Made by a program: the position numbers and the translations under genes
In this document: positions 43,478 to 53,523 of the stretch, piece by piece
How positions within the stretch are numbered: the stretch's first letter is position 1
How the letters are laid out: each line of letters begins with the position of its first letter
Notes under the pieces: generated by a model
The model's database searches: none
What the model saw: the letters and a program-made list of their open reading frames with translations, nothing else
What the model was told of the DNA's origin: nothing
Assembly (NCBI GenBank): GCA_965227155.1
Contig: OZ245731.1
Coordinates: 5,049,376-5,113,375, forward strand
Direction: 5' to 3'
DNA: 64,000 bases
Origin: UBA6059 sp965227155
Lineage (GTDB): Bacteria > Bacteroidota > Bacteroidia > Cytophagales > Cyclobacteriaceae

Positions 43478-45070
43478 CTACATGTCATTCGGCGTGGGTC
43501 CACCCTCCATGATCTCTTCATTGGCGTAATCCTCAAACTTTTTGAAGTTATGGTTGAAAGCCCTTGCAAGTTCATTAGCCTTCTGGTAATAGCCTTCATC
43601 ATCATTCCAGGTGGCTCTGGCGCTGAGTATTTCACTGGGAATATCAGGACAACTCAGTGGGAATGATATGCCAAATATAGAATGCTTCCTGTAGCCAACA
43701 TTATTCAAATCACCATCAAGAGCAGCTTTGATCATAGCCCTGGTATACCTGAGCTTTATTCGACTACCAATGCCATAAGGTCCACCTGACCAGCCTGTAT
43801 TTACCAGCCACACATTCACCTGGTTTTCTTCCATTTTATGACCCAGCATTTCTGCATATACCGTAGGGTGTAAAGGCATAAATGGTGCACCAAAGCAGGC
43901 TGAAAAAGCAGTGACAGGCTCGGTTATCCCAGCTTCAGTACCTGCTACTTTGGCAGTATACCCTGATATAAAATGATACATTGCCTGACCTTTGGTAAGC
44001 TTCGATATGGGGGGCAATACGCCAAAAGCATCACAAGTCAAAAAGAAGATATTGCTGGGAAGTGGGCCGAAAGAAGGCTCTACGGCATTGTTGATATGGT
44101 AAATGGGATAGGAAACCCTGGTATTTTCAGTTACAGACTTATTTGAAAAATCAACTTTGCGGGTGCCTGGATAAAACCGGGTGTTTTCGAGGATCGATTC
44201 AAACTTGATGGCATTCCAGATGTCTGGTTCCTTATCCTGCGATAGGTCTATCACTTTAGCGTAGCATCCCCCTTCAAAATTGAAGATATGATCCTCGGCC
44301 CAGCCATGTTCATCATCGCCAATCAGTTTTCGCTCCGGATCTGCCGAAAGGGTAGTCTTACCGGTACCCGAAAGTCCAAAGAATACGGCAGTATCACCTT
44401 TCTGCCCAATATTAGCGGAGCAATGCATGCTCAGTACATTTTTCTGATGTGGCAGCAGGAAATTGAGTGCCGAAAAAATACCTTTTTTCATCTCCCCTGT
44501 GTATGCTGTACCACCAATGAGGATCATTTTACGCTTCATGTTGAGGATAGCAAAATTCTCCTGTCTGGTTCCATCAGTTTCAGGATCGGCCGTAAACTCA
44601 GGTGCACAAATAATAGTAAACTCAGGCTCAAAGCCATCAAGCTCTTCCTTTTGGGGGCGTAAAAACATATTGTAGCAAAACATATTTTGCCAGGGAAGTG
44701 TATTGTAAACCCTGAGGCTCATTTTATAAGTAGCATCAGCACAGACAAAAGCATCTCGTATATATAGCTCCTTATCTTTAAGAAAAGTGAGCATTTTCTG
44801 CTCCAAAGCATCAAATTTATCAGGATCAAAAGCTGTGTTTATATCTCCCCACCAAACGGCATCATTGGTAATATCATCCTTTACAATAAAGCGATCTTTT
44901 GGTGATCTACCGGTAAACTTACCGGTATCTACCATGAGTGCTCCGGTATTATTCAGTACGCCTTGTTCTTTTTTCAGCGTTTCCTCTACAAGCTCTGCAG
45001 AGGTAAGGTTGTAATGAATTTTAGTACCGATGTTTAACAATCCTGTGGGTTTTTGCTGTTCTGCTGACAT
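43478..45070 (-). CDS. pckA: Phosphoenolpyruvate carboxykinase (ATP)
   Basis: Decarboxylates and phosphorylates oxaloacetate to phosphoenolpyruvate, first step of gluconeogenesis. 530 residues: N-terminal RSPKDRFIVKD, HCSANIG, the P-loop FFGLSGTGKTTLS, the metal motif IGDDEHGW, and the C-terminal TGWSGGPYGIGSRI. Full length. The codon frame from the ATG at 45070 gives the usual start. Monocistronic with its own terminator. Confidence 0.97.
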   Translation of the reverse strand: MSAEQQKPTGLLNIGTKIHYNLTSAELVEETLKKEQGVLNNTGALMVDTGKFTGRSPKDRFIVKDDITNDAVWWGDINTAFDPDKFDALEQKMLTFLKDKELYIRDAFVCADATYKMSLRVYNTLPWQNMFCYNMFLRPQKEELDGFEPEFTIICAPEFTADPETDGTRQENFAILNMKRKMILIGGTAYTGEMKKGIFSALNFLLPHQKNVLSMHCSANIGQKGDTAVFFGLSGTGKTTLSADPERKLIGDDEHGWAEDHIFNFEGGCYAKVIDLSQDKEPDIWNAIKFESILENTRFYPGTRKVDFSNKSVTENTRVSYPIYHINNAVEPSFGPLPSNIFFLTCDAFGVLPPISKLTKGQAMYHFISGYTAKVAGTEAGITEPVTAFSACFGAPFMPLHPTVYAEMLGHKMEENQVNVWLVNTGWSGGPYGIGSRIKLRYTRAMIKAALDGDLNNVGYRKHSIFGISFPLSCPDIPSEILSARATWNDDEGYYQKANELARAFNHNFKKFEDYANEEIMEGGPTPNDM

Positions 45071-45274
45071 TCAATTAATTGTTTTGTTGATCTTCAATAA
45101 ATGAAATTTATAGCAAAGACCAAGAAATACATGATCCTTCTAGTTCAGTTGCTACGAATGAAAGCACAAAGTTAGTACTCTGAAATCGATTGCAAAGGTT
45201 GGTAAACAATAGTTTATCCCATTTTCACAATTCATTCACAATAGTAATGGAAGGATAATATAAAAGGATATCAG

Positions 45275-46783
45275 CTATCGCACATTCCCCATGAGCTTTC
45301 GCATAATTGGACTGATGATAAGCATAATAATACCGGCACCAATAGTGAACTGAGTGATGAGCATAAACAAATCAGGCAGTGCATTTGGGTTAGTAGCAAT
45401 CACAGAATCATCAAACTCTCCGGCCACCAAACCTGCAATAAGATTCCCCAAAGCGATAGACATAAACCAAACACCCATCATCTGTCCGACCAGCCTTTTG
45501 GGTGAGAGTTTGGTTACAGCACTTAATCCAACAGGAGAAAAAGCCAACTCGCCCGTAGTATGTAAAAAATAAGTTGCTATTAGCCAGGTAGGCATTACCT
45601 GATCTCCATCTGCTACCAGCTTGGAGGCGATAGCCATTACACCGAATCCTAAACCCAGAAAAATAATCCCCAATGAAAATTTCACAGGTGTATTGGGCTC
45701 AAGTTGTTTTTTGGCCAGGCTAATCCATAACCAGCCAAAAAATGGACTCAAAAGAATTATGAAAATTGGGTTTACCGACTGCAGCCAGCTGGCAGGCATT
45801 TCCCATTCACCAATAAACCGATCCGTATATCGGTCAGCAAATAGATTAAGTGAAGAGCCGGCCTGTTCGAAACCAGACCAGAAAACAGCAGAAAACAGGA
45901 ATAGTACACCTATAGCTCCAATCTTCTTTTTATCCGCCGTAGAAAGGTCTTCCACGGCAAAGATGTAGACAAAATATAAGATAACAGACCCCAGAATGAT
46001 ATAGCTACTGAGGTTAGCAAATGAAACCGGATCAATGATTATAGTCCGGGTAAATAGCAATACAAGGAAGATCAATGACAACAAACCAAATACCCACAGT
46101 CCTTTTGTTATAGAGCGCTTCCTTTTGGCATCCGCTTCAGCATCGCCTGTTGATTCCGGTGCACCACCAACTTCACCAAGGTAACCTTCGGTCATTTTGT
46201 ATTGAATAAGACCTACGACCATACCCAATCCTGCAGCTCCGAATCCATAATGCCAACTAAAACCTTCACCTAGCCAGCCAGTAACCAAAGGTGCAATAAA
46301 TGCTCCGATATTTATACCCATATAGTAGATGCTGAATCCGGCATCCCTTCTTGCTGGTTCATCGTCAGTATACAACCCCCCAACTATGCTAGACACATTG
46401 GGCTTCAACAATCCCGTACCCACTATGATCAACAGAAGCCCCAGAAAAAAGGTCTCTGTGGTAGGTATTGCCATCGAAAAATGACCCGCTGCTATAATGA
46501 TACCACCATACCAAACTGCCTTTCTTAATCCAAAATATTTATCTGCTAACCAACCTCCAGGCAATGCCAGCAAATACACAAACATGGTGTAAAGACCATA
46601 GATAGCAGCACTGGTTTTGTCATCAAGAGCCAACCCTCCATTGGTAACAGAATCAACCATGAAAAGAATAAGCAAAGCGCGCATTCCATAATAGCTAAAG
46701 CGCTCCCACATTTCTGTAAAAAAGAGCGTTGCTAAACCTCTTGGATGTCCAAAAAATGACTGATTAGTAGAATTAGCTGACAT
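45275..46783 (-). CDS. POT family proton-dependent oligopeptide transporter
   Basis: Inner-membrane MFS transporter of 502 residues for di- and tripeptides. Signature FTEMWERFSYYGMRALLILF with the ExxER-type motif in helix 1, then PGGWLADKYFGLRKAVWYGG, FSIYYMGINIGAFIAPLV (PTR2 signature) and FSPVGLSAVTKLSPKRLVGQ-like later motifs. About 14 hydrophobic helices. Transcribed alone. Confidence 0.93.
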   Translation of the reverse strand: MSANSTNQSFFGHPRGLATLFFTEMWERFSYYGMRALLILFMVDSVTNGGLALDDKTSAAIYGLYTMFVYLLALPGGWLADKYFGLRKAVWYGGIIIAAGHFSMAIPTTETFFLGLLLIIVGTGLLKPNVSSIVGGLYTDDEPARRDAGFSIYYMGINIGAFIAPLVTGWLGEGFSWHYGFGAAGLGMVVGLIQYKMTEGYLGEVGGAPESTGDAEADAKRKRSITKGLWVFGLLSLIFLVLLFTRTIIIDPVSFANLSSYIILGSVILYFVYIFAVEDLSTADKKKIGAIGVLFLFSAVFWSGFEQAGSSLNLFADRYTDRFIGEWEMPASWLQSVNPIFIILLSPFFGWLWISLAKKQLEPNTPVKFSLGIIFLGLGFGVMAIASKLVADGDQVMPTWLIATYFLHTTGELAFSPVGLSAVTKLSPKRLVGQMMGVWFMSIALGNLIAGLVAGEFDDSVIATNPNALPDLFMLITQFTIGAGIIMLIISPIMRKLMGNVR

Positions 46784-47145
46784 AGGTTACATTTTTAGTC
46801 GAAGGTCAATGAACAATAATAATGAATCCCATTCAAATTGAAATTAATGAATTTAAGATATGGGGAAATTTTTACCCACTTTTTTGGGCCGTATTTACAT
46901 TTTTCCTTTTTAAAATGCTTAAAATCTGTGAATTACAAATAAGGTCTGATTTTGGATAACTAGAGATGAAAATGCCCTATTTGGGATCGAAGCTTTGAAC
47001 TTAAAATGCTGTACAAATTATACCTGATACAGCATTGTGGCGGATTCTTAAATAGGCAGTTGCAAAAAACGTAAGGGAAACTTGAATGACAATGTGGATA
47101 CAAAAACTTGTGTGGGGAATTTTTTCTACAATAAACTAAACCAGT
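46784..47145. other. Intergenic region upstream of a signalling operon, with one inverted repeat
   Basis: 362 AT-rich bases between the divergent POT gene and the receiver gene. One feature stands out: ATGCTGTA (47006-47013) and TACAGCAT (47028-47035), an 8-bp inverted repeat with a 14-base spacer, about 110 bases before the receiver start. I looked for a sigma-54 promoter (GG-N10-GC) and saw no convincing one. Confidence 0.4.
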
Positions 47146-47517
47146 ATGGAAGAAAATACTATCTTGATTGTAGATGATGAGGTTGAGATCTGTCAACTGC
47201 TATCAAAAATGCTAGAGAAAGAAGGTTACAAAGTATCATCAGCACATACCATAAAAGATGGCAAGGAGATCATAAAAGATAAGTCATTTGACTTTGTATT
47301 CCTCGATTTAAACCTGCCTGATGGCATAGGTACAAAATTAGTTTCTACCATTAAGAAGCAAGAGAAAAAAACTAAAGTGCTCGTGATAAGTGCTTACCAC
47401 GGCATTGCAGAAATTAATTCAAAAGCTAAAAAAGAAATTGCCGGGTTTATTGGTAAGCCATTCAGTAAGCCTATAGTGCTAAGGATGTTAGAGAAAATTA
47501 AACAAGAAGAAGGATAA
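47146..47517 (+). CDS. Single-domain response regulator
   Basis: A 123-residue receiver: LIVDDEVEI with acidic residues 10-12, phospho-acceptor D54 in FVFLDLNLPDG, Ser in LVISAYHG and Lys in FIGKPFSK. No output domain. One base separates it from the NtrC-like activator, so the two are co-transcribed and probably share the histidine kinase encoded two genes downstream. Confidence 0.92.
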   Translation: MEENTILIVDDEVEICQLLSKMLEKEGYKVSSAHTIKDGKEIIKDKSFDFVFLDLNLPDGIGTKLVSTIKKQEKKTKVLVISAYHGIAEINSKAKKEIAGFIGKPFSKPIVLRMLEKIKQEEG

Positions 47518-47518
47518 G

Positions 47519-48907
47519 ATGGCAAATAAAGTACTGATCATTGATGATGATCCGGATATATGTCTCCTCATGAAGCGTTTTTTAGAAAAAAATGGCTTTG
47601 AAGTAGATACAGCCGGCAATGGTGAAGAAGCAGTTGAAAAATTGCGTAAAACCATGTTTGATGTAGCATTATTGGATTACAAATTACCGGATTACTCTGG
47701 TCTGGAAATTCTACAGAAGCTACGGCTACTCCATAACCAGATTCAGGTAATTATCATCACCGGGTATTCAGATTTAAAAACTGCCGTAGATACCCTTAAG
47801 CACGGTGCCTTTGACTATGTAACCAAGCCCTTACACCCCGATGAAATATTGCATACGATTCATTCGGCTTTAGACAAAATATCGACGAATAAAGAAGATC
47901 TAAATAATGCCAAAGAATCAAAACAAAGAACCCCGGGGAAAAGAATAAGCCCTGATAAATTTATCGCTGGAAGCACTGATCAGGCGCAAACGGTTATCAA
48001 ACATATCGAACTCATCGCCCCTACAGATATGTCTGTAATCATTGTTGGGGAAACGGGTACAGGCAAAGAGTATGTAGCTCGCGAAATACACAACAAAAGC
48101 CATCGGCACAGTGAGCCATTTGTAGCCATTGATTGTGGTGCCCTGCCCAAAGAACTTGCAGGAAGTGAACTTTTTGGGCATGTTAAAGGTGCTTTTACGG
48201 GGGCATTAAAAGATAAGGAAGGCAGCTTTGAACAGGCCAATGGAGGAACCCTGTTTTTGGATGAAATCGGCAATTTGTCTTATGAAAATCAGATCAAGCT
48301 CCTTCGTGTATTGCAAGAGCGTAAAATAAAGCGCCTTGGTGATGTAAAGGACAAGGCGATTGATGTGCGCATCATAGTGGCTTCTAACGAGAGCTTGAAG
48401 GAGGCGGTAAAAGCGGGCAAATTCAGGGAAGATATTTACCACAGGCTCAATGAATTTAAAATAGAACTGAGCCCTTTGCGTGAGCGCCCTTCCGATGTAC
48501 TTCTATTTGCTAGGCATTTTCTAAAAAATGCCAATCAGGAACTCAACAAGCAAGTCAAGGATATCGACAAAGAGGTAAGTAAAAAGTTGAAGGAGCATTA
48601 TTGGCATGGCAATCTGAGGGAGCTTAAAAATGTAATTAAAAGGTCAGTGCTGTTATGCCGTGGCGATAAGATCACTTTAGAGTGTATTCCCCAGGAAATT
48701 TTGGAGCCAGGCATGCTTGCCGCACCCGAAAATCCGGAAGATCAGGAATTTACTGACCTTAAGAGTGTTGTTGAATTTGCTGAAAGAAAAGCCATTCTAA
48801 AAACACTTCAGAATACAGCCTATAACAAATCGCGCACTGCTGAAATACTGGGCATTGACAGGAAGACACTTTACAACAAAATGAAATCTTACGATATCCA
48901 GGCATGA
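47519..48907 (+). CDS. Sigma-54-dependent response regulator (NtrC family)
   Basis: 462 residues in three parts: receiver (1-120, D53 in LLDYKLPDYSG), AAA+ domain (about 145-390) with Walker A VGETGTGKEY (about 176), the sigma-54 contact motif GAFTGA (about 224-229), Walker B GTLFLDEIG and the R-finger region REDIYHRLNEF, and a C-terminal Fis-type helix-turn-helix (KTLQNTAYNKSRTAEILGID). Activates sigma-54 promoters when phosphorylated. Overlaps the next gene by 4 bases (ATGA), so kinase and regulator are coupled. Confidence 0.95.
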   Translation: MANKVLIIDDDPDICLLMKRFLEKNGFEVDTAGNGEEAVEKLRKTMFDVALLDYKLPDYSGLEILQKLRLLHNQIQVIIITGYSDLKTAVDTLKHGAFDYVTKPLHPDEILHTIHSALDKISTNKEDLNNAKESKQRTPGKRISPDKFIAGSTDQAQTVIKHIELIAPTDMSVIIVGETGTGKEYVAREIHNKSHRHSEPFVAIDCGALPKELAGSELFGHVKGAFTGALKDKEGSFEQANGGTLFLDEIGNLSYENQIKLLRVLQERKIKRLGDVKDKAIDVRIIVASNESLKEAVKAGKFREDIYHRLNEFKIELSPLRERPSDVLLFARHFLKNANQELNKQVKDIDKEVSKKLKEHYWHGNLRELKNVIKRSVLLCRGDKITLECIPQEILEPGMLAAPENPEDQEFTDLKSVVEFAERKAILKTLQNTAYNKSRTAEILGIDRKTLYNKMKSYDIQA

Positions 48908-50364
48908 GTACTTCTCAGCACATCAAAGTATTGGCCATTGCAGAAGATCAGGTAGACTACCAGCGCATCAAAGATTTGCTGGTATTGATGGAAGGCTTTG
49001 CTTACAAAGTAGACTGGGAGTCTAATGCCGAACAAGCTGATGCGGTACTGAAAAGGCATAGGTACGATATCTACCTCCTGTCTGATACCATAGCCAGGAA
49101 AAATCATTGGGCAACCTTGAAAAAAGCCACCGAAGGGCAGTTCAAGCCAATTATTGTCTTCTCAAAAGAGGAACACAAAAATCACGACCTTAAATCAATG
49201 CAGTACGGTGCTTCAGATTTTGTGGTACTTTCTACCATCAGACCAGCCCAGCTGGAAAGAACCATACGCTATACTATCAATCATGCCAAAACTGTAAGGG
49301 AGGATCGAGAGAATCAGCAGCGATACAAAGATCTTTTTGAAAAAAGTATTGACCCATTGATTTTGGTCGAACGTGACCTCAAAATAAAAGATGTCAACCC
49401 GGCCATGATGCAGATGATGGGTGGTACTGCCGATGAGCTCTATGGCCAAAGCTTTTTGGGTCTTTTTGCGGAAGCTAAAATTTCAGATAGATTCAATAAT
49501 CGGTTATTAAAAAACAAACAACTCAAAGACTTTGAAGCTGTCCTGGTAGATAAGGCCTGTAATAAGCATGTATGCGTTATCAATTTTGTCGGACTGTATA
49601 CCAATGAGGGTCGTCTTACCGGTTATCAGGGCATTTTACACGATATTTCGAAGAGGAAAAAAGCTGAAGAAGATCTCGTAGAAGCTGAAAAGCTCTCTAT
49701 GACAGGGCTTATCGCCAGAAGTATAGCCCATGAAGTAAGAAACCCGCTGACCAATATTCAGCTGGCTTTGGAACAGCTGGAAGAAGATCCCGACGCTGAT
49801 GACCTTGCCCTTTATTATGACATCATCAGACGCAATTCCGGGCGTATAGATTTCCTGATCAGTGAGCTGATGAATTCATCTAAGCCCAAAGAAATTAATC
49901 CGGTGCTCGCCGATTTTCAGGAGATCGTAGAAAACACCCTGGAACTCGTAAAGGATCGTATTCGATTGAAAAACATGACTTTAGAAACTGATTTTAAAGT
50001 GAAAGAACCAAGGTTTCATTTTGATGGCGAATTACTAAAAACTGCTTTTTTGAATATCCTCATCAATGCCATAGAGGCTATGGATGAAAATAAAGGCATT
50101 TTGCGTGTCAGCTTAAATGAAAAAGGACAAAAAGTAATCCTTATCATCTCAGATAATGGAAAAGGGATAAAGAAGTCAGAACTTAAAAAGCTTTTCGATC
50201 CATTTTACACCGGCAAAAAGAAAGGAATGGGGCTGGGCTTAACCACAACCAAAAACATAATTCACAGTCATAAAGGAAAAATAGAGGTAGAAAGTGATCC
50301 TGCCACTGGCACATATTTTACCATCACTTTTAGCAAAAAGAATGATTTAAAACCTTCAATTTGA
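48904..50364 (+). CDS. PAS histidine kinase with degenerate N-terminal receiver
   Basis: 486 residues. Residues 1-130 have a receiver-like pattern (VLAIAEDQVDYQRIKDLL, YDIYLLSDTIA, KPIIVFSKEEH, YGASDFVVLS, RTIRYTINHAK), but the phospho-acceptor position is S60 and the conserved Lys is replaced, so it is a probable pseudo-receiver. A PAS domain follows (about 140-255), then HisKA with H276 in SIAHEVRNPLTNIQ and HATPase_c (NILINAIEAMDEN, GMGLGLTTTKNI). Soluble. NtrB-like partner of the upstream sigma-54 activator. Confidence 0.92.
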   Translation: MSTSQHIKVLAIAEDQVDYQRIKDLLVLMEGFAYKVDWESNAEQADAVLKRHRYDIYLLSDTIARKNHWATLKKATEGQFKPIIVFSKEEHKNHDLKSMQYGASDFVVLSTIRPAQLERTIRYTINHAKTVREDRENQQRYKDLFEKSIDPLILVERDLKIKDVNPAMMQMMGGTADELYGQSFLGLFAEAKISDRFNNRLLKNKQLKDFEAVLVDKACNKHVCVINFVGLYTNEGRLTGYQGILHDISKRKKAEEDLVEAEKLSMTGLIARSIAHEVRNPLTNIQLALEQLEEDPDADDLALYYDIIRRNSGRIDFLISELMNSSKPKEINPVLADFQEIVENTLELVKDRIRLKNMTLETDFKVKEPRFHFDGELLKTAFLNILINAIEAMDENKGILRVSLNEKGQKVILIISDNGKGIKKSELKKLFDPFYTGKKKGMGLGLTTTKNIIHSHKGKIEVESDPATGTYFTITFSKKNDLKPSI

Positions 50365-50370
50365 TTTGAC

Positions 50371-51738
50371 ATGAGCATTGATATTATAAATCCAGCCAAT
50401 GGAAAAACGGTAAGGAGTTTTAATGAAATTGACATACAGGAAGCGAACCATATGATAGAAAAATCCTATCATTTTGCTCAGCAATGGAAGTTTACCAGCT
50501 TCAAAGAAAGAGCTGCGCTACTTGAAAAATGGGCACAGGCTTTTGAAGTCAATAAGGACAAACTAGCCCACCTCATGGCTGAAGAAATGGGTAAACCAAT
50601 TCCACAAGGAGAGAGTGAGGTGGATAAATGCGCATGGGTTTGCCGATATTATGCTGAGCATGGCGAAAAATTTTTATCCAATCTCAACCCACAAACGAAT
50701 GCCACCGAAAGTATAGTGACTTTTCAGCCTTTGGGACCCATATTGGCGATCATGCCGTGGAATTTTCCATATTGGCAGGTCATGCGCTTTGCGGCGCCAG
50801 CAGTAATGGCCGGAAATGTGTGCTTGTTGAAGCATGCTCCGAATGTAACAGGCTGCGCCCTACAATTGGAGGATATGCTCAAAGATGCCGGGGCACCAGA
50901 AGGCCTTTTTCAGGTATTGCTAACTAATGTTGAGGATACAGGTAAAGTCATCGATCATCCAAAAGTTGCCGCAGTTACCCTCACAGGTAGTGCCAGGGCC
51001 GGTAGATCTGTAGCTTCCCGGGCAGGCAAAGCACTTAAGAAAGCCGTATTGGAGCTTGGAGGTAGTGACCCATACCTGATACTGGATGATGCCGATATTA
51101 AGCTGGCTGCTGAAACCTGCGTAAACAGTCGCCTACTCAATACTGGCCAGACCTGTATCGCTGCTAAAAGATTCATCGTAACCCAAAAAAACAGCCAGGC
51201 TTTTACTGATCACATGATTGAATTGATGAAAGCAAAAACCTACGGGGATCCGCTACAAGGCAACTTTGACCTTGGTCCCATGGCTAGAATAGATCTAAGA
51301 GATGAATTGCACAATCAAGTAGAAAAATCTGTGAAAAAAGGTGCCAAATGTGTGCTGGGGGGAACTGTTCCCAGCCAGGAAGGCTGCTATTATCCGTCTA
51401 CAATTCTCACAAACGTAACTCCGGGGATGCCTGCTTATGAAGAAGAACTATTCGGGCCGGTTGCCAGCATTATTGAGGTAGCCAATGAAGAAGAAGCCAT
51501 TAAGGTGGCCAATGATACTATTTATGGCCTGGGTGCAGGTATCTTCTCCAAAAACACCGAGCGGGCTAAAGAGATAGCCGAAAAACACATCAATGCCGGA
51601 GCTGTAGCGATCAATAGTTTTGTGAAATCTGACCCTCGCCTGCCCTTTGGGGGCGTTAAGCAAAGTGGGTTTGGCCGTGAGCTATCACATTTCGGGATGC
51701 TGGAGTTTGTCAATATAAAATCTATTATGGTCGATTAG
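50371..51738 (+). CDS. NAD(P)-dependent aldehyde dehydrogenase (succinate-semialdehyde type)
   Basis: 455 residues. Opens IDIINPANGKTVRSFNEID; substrate pocket MPWNFPYWQVMRF; cofactor motif FTGSA-like TLTGSARAGRSVAS; catalytic Glu228 in LELGGSDPYLI and Cys262 in TGQTCIAAKRF; end GGVKQSGFGRELSHFG. Short length and sequence are those of the GabD-like/Sad group, so it probably oxidises succinate semialdehyde or a related aldehyde. 6 bases after the histidine kinase, so possibly the same transcript. Confidence 0.9.
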   Translation: MSIDIINPANGKTVRSFNEIDIQEANHMIEKSYHFAQQWKFTSFKERAALLEKWAQAFEVNKDKLAHLMAEEMGKPIPQGESEVDKCAWVCRYYAEHGEKFLSNLNPQTNATESIVTFQPLGPILAIMPWNFPYWQVMRFAAPAVMAGNVCLLKHAPNVTGCALQLEDMLKDAGAPEGLFQVLLTNVEDTGKVIDHPKVAAVTLTGSARAGRSVASRAGKALKKAVLELGGSDPYLILDDADIKLAAETCVNSRLLNTGQTCIAAKRFIVTQKNSQAFTDHMIELMKAKTYGDPLQGNFDLGPMARIDLRDELHNQVEKSVKKGAKCVLGGTVPSQEGCYYPSTILTNVTPGMPAYEEELFGPVASIIEVANEEEAIKVANDTIYGLGAGIFSKNTERAKEIAEKHINAGAVAINSFVKSDPRLPFGGVKQSGFGRELSHFGMLEFVNIKSIMVD

Positions 51739-51747
51739 ATCAAAAGC

Positions 51748-52794
51748 ATGCTTAATGATTTCATAGACTATATCAACAGGCATGAGGCCTATTTTGTAAT
51801 AATAGCGTTGCTGCTGGTTCCTTTTGTGCACAGGCTGATCTTTGCACTAATAAGCAATTCTGTAGCAGACGAAAATGAAAATGTAAAAAAGGCGGTACTT
51901 GTCCTCAAACGCCCTACCCTGTTCCTGATATTAGTAATAGCACTAAGCAGTGGGATTGCCGGCATGCAGCTATCTGCTGAGCTCATTGAGACCTTAAAAT
52001 TTTACCTGTCCATTGCCGGCATTGTCAGCTTTGCCTGGCTTCTGCTGGCGGGATTGGCTGCCTTAAGGCTCATCGTGCTTGCTGGCTATGATATCAATAG
52101 TCAGGATAATCTAAAGGCCAGAAGAGTTTATACCCAAATCAAAATCCTGGAACGGATACTTACGCTGGTAATCATCATCGTAGCTACCGGAGTAATCCTC
52201 ATGAAATTTGAAGCCATTCGGCAGGTAGGCGTCAGTTTGCTAGCTTCAGCCGGTATTGCAGGCATCATCATTGGTGTTGCTGCCCAAAAGGTAATAGGCA
52301 ACATACTGGCCGGTTTTCAAATTGCAATCACCCAGCCGATACGCATTGAAGATGTGGTGATCGTAGAGAATGAATGGGGGGTCATTGAAGAAATAACCCT
52401 TACCTACGTGGTGGTAAGAATCTGGGATAAAAGGAGGCTGGTGGTGCCCACCCCATATTTTATCGAAAAACCTTTCCAGAACTGGACCAAGGTATCCTCC
52501 GATATACTGGGCACTGTATTTCTACACACCGACTATCGCATGCCTACAGAACCGATTCGGGATGAGCTTACTAAAATTCTTGCTGGCACCCAGCTATGGG
52601 ATGGTAAAGTCAATGTACTGCAGGTAACCAATGCTACAGATCGAACCGTGGAGCTACGTGCACTTATGAGTGCCAAAGATTCTCCAACGGCATGGGATCT
52701 TAGGGTACATGTTAGAGAGCAGCTAATTCGCTTTATCCAGGAAGCATACCCTCAATATTTACCACAAACCAGAATACGCATGAATGAGGAATAA
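51748..52794 (+). CDS. MscS-family mechanosensitive channel
   Basis: 348 residues. Membrane segments near residues 14-36, 55-75, 88-117 and 134-157, then the pore-lining helix VGVSLLASAGIAGIIIGVAA leading into KVIGNILAGFQIAITQPIRI, the MscS signature. The cytoplasmic beta domain (DVVIVENEWGVIEEITLTYV) follows and then an alpha/beta tail. It has more helices than minimal MscS. Follows the aldehyde dehydrogenase by 9 bases. Releases solutes on osmotic downshock. Confidence 0.9.
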   Translation: MLNDFIDYINRHEAYFVIIALLLVPFVHRLIFALISNSVADENENVKKAVLVLKRPTLFLILVIALSSGIAGMQLSAELIETLKFYLSIAGIVSFAWLLLAGLAALRLIVLAGYDINSQDNLKARRVYTQIKILERILTLVIIIVATGVILMKFEAIRQVGVSLLASAGIAGIIIGVAAQKVIGNILAGFQIAITQPIRIEDVVIVENEWGVIEEITLTYVVVRIWDKRRLVVPTPYFIEKPFQNWTKVSSDILGTVFLHTDYRMPTEPIRDELTKILAGTQLWDGKVNVLQVTNATDRTVELRALMSAKDSPTAWDLRVHVREQLIRFIQEAYPQYLPQTRIRMNEE

Positions 52795-52966
52795 GCTTCA
52801 GTTATTTGTGGAGCTTTCTCCCCATGCCGTATCCTGCTGATTGTTTCAGGTCAAGCTGAATTCCCTTCTTACAATCTGTATTTCAGACACTTATGTTAAT
52901 CAATAAACTTCCCCTCAAAAAGGAACAGTATTTGGCCTTATGTGTCCAAAAAACAGAAAATAATTT

Positions 52967-53476
52967 ATGGAAACTACAGTGCAGAAAGACAAGAAGAAGA
53001 AAAGAGTATTTTCAAAACTAGGTTATTCAAAACTACAAACCGCTGAAATCGTAGCGGCAATGAATCAATTGTTAGCTGATTACAGTGTGCATTATCAGAA
53101 ACTCAGAAACTATCACTGGAATGTCAAAGGACAGGATTTCTTCGATATCCATGAACAGTTTGAGGAGCAATACAATCAGGCAAAAGTAAACATAGATGAC
53201 ATTGCCGAAAGAATAAGAGTATTTGGTCAAACACCAATGAGCACCATGGGTGACTACCTTGATAACGCAGAAATTAAAGAGACAGGTCCTGATCTTGAAG
53301 CCATGGATATGGTAAGAGAGATTTTGAAAGACTACTTGATATTATTAGAGAAAATGTTTGATGTAATTGATATCGCTATTGAAAATGGTGATAGTGGTAC
53401 AGAGGATATGATCAAAGGATTCGTGACCTATGTAGAGAAAAACCACTGGATGTTTACCTCATTCCTCAACGAATAA
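52967..53476 (+). CDS. dps: Dps family ferritin-like protein
   Basis: 169 residues. Dps ferroxidase motif: LLADYSVHYQKLRNYHWNVK with the two His, then FDIHEQFEEQYNQAKVNIDD with Asp/Glu ligands (D-x3-E type) and DIAERIRVFGQTP. The N-terminus has a lysine-rich tail (QKDKKKKRVFSKLG), as in DNA-binding Dps proteins. Protects DNA against iron and peroxide in stress or stationary phase. First gene of a likely stress cassette: YtxH, ArsC-like and BON proteins follow. Confidence 0.92.
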   Translation: METTVQKDKKKKRVFSKLGYSKLQTAEIVAAMNQLLADYSVHYQKLRNYHWNVKGQDFFDIHEQFEEQYNQAKVNIDDIAERIRVFGQTPMSTMGDYLDNAEIKETGPDLEAMDMVREILKDYLILLEKMFDVIDIAIENGDSGTEDMIKGFVTYVEKNHWMFTSFLNE

Positions 53477-53523
53477 ATAGGTAGTAATCAGGTAAATAAA
53501 GTTTAACCTTAAAATATTGAATT

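Noticed and set aside
47030..47070. Sigma-54 promoter ahead of the receiver gene
   Set aside because: No GG and GC at the required 10-base spacing was found in the GGC-containing stretch.
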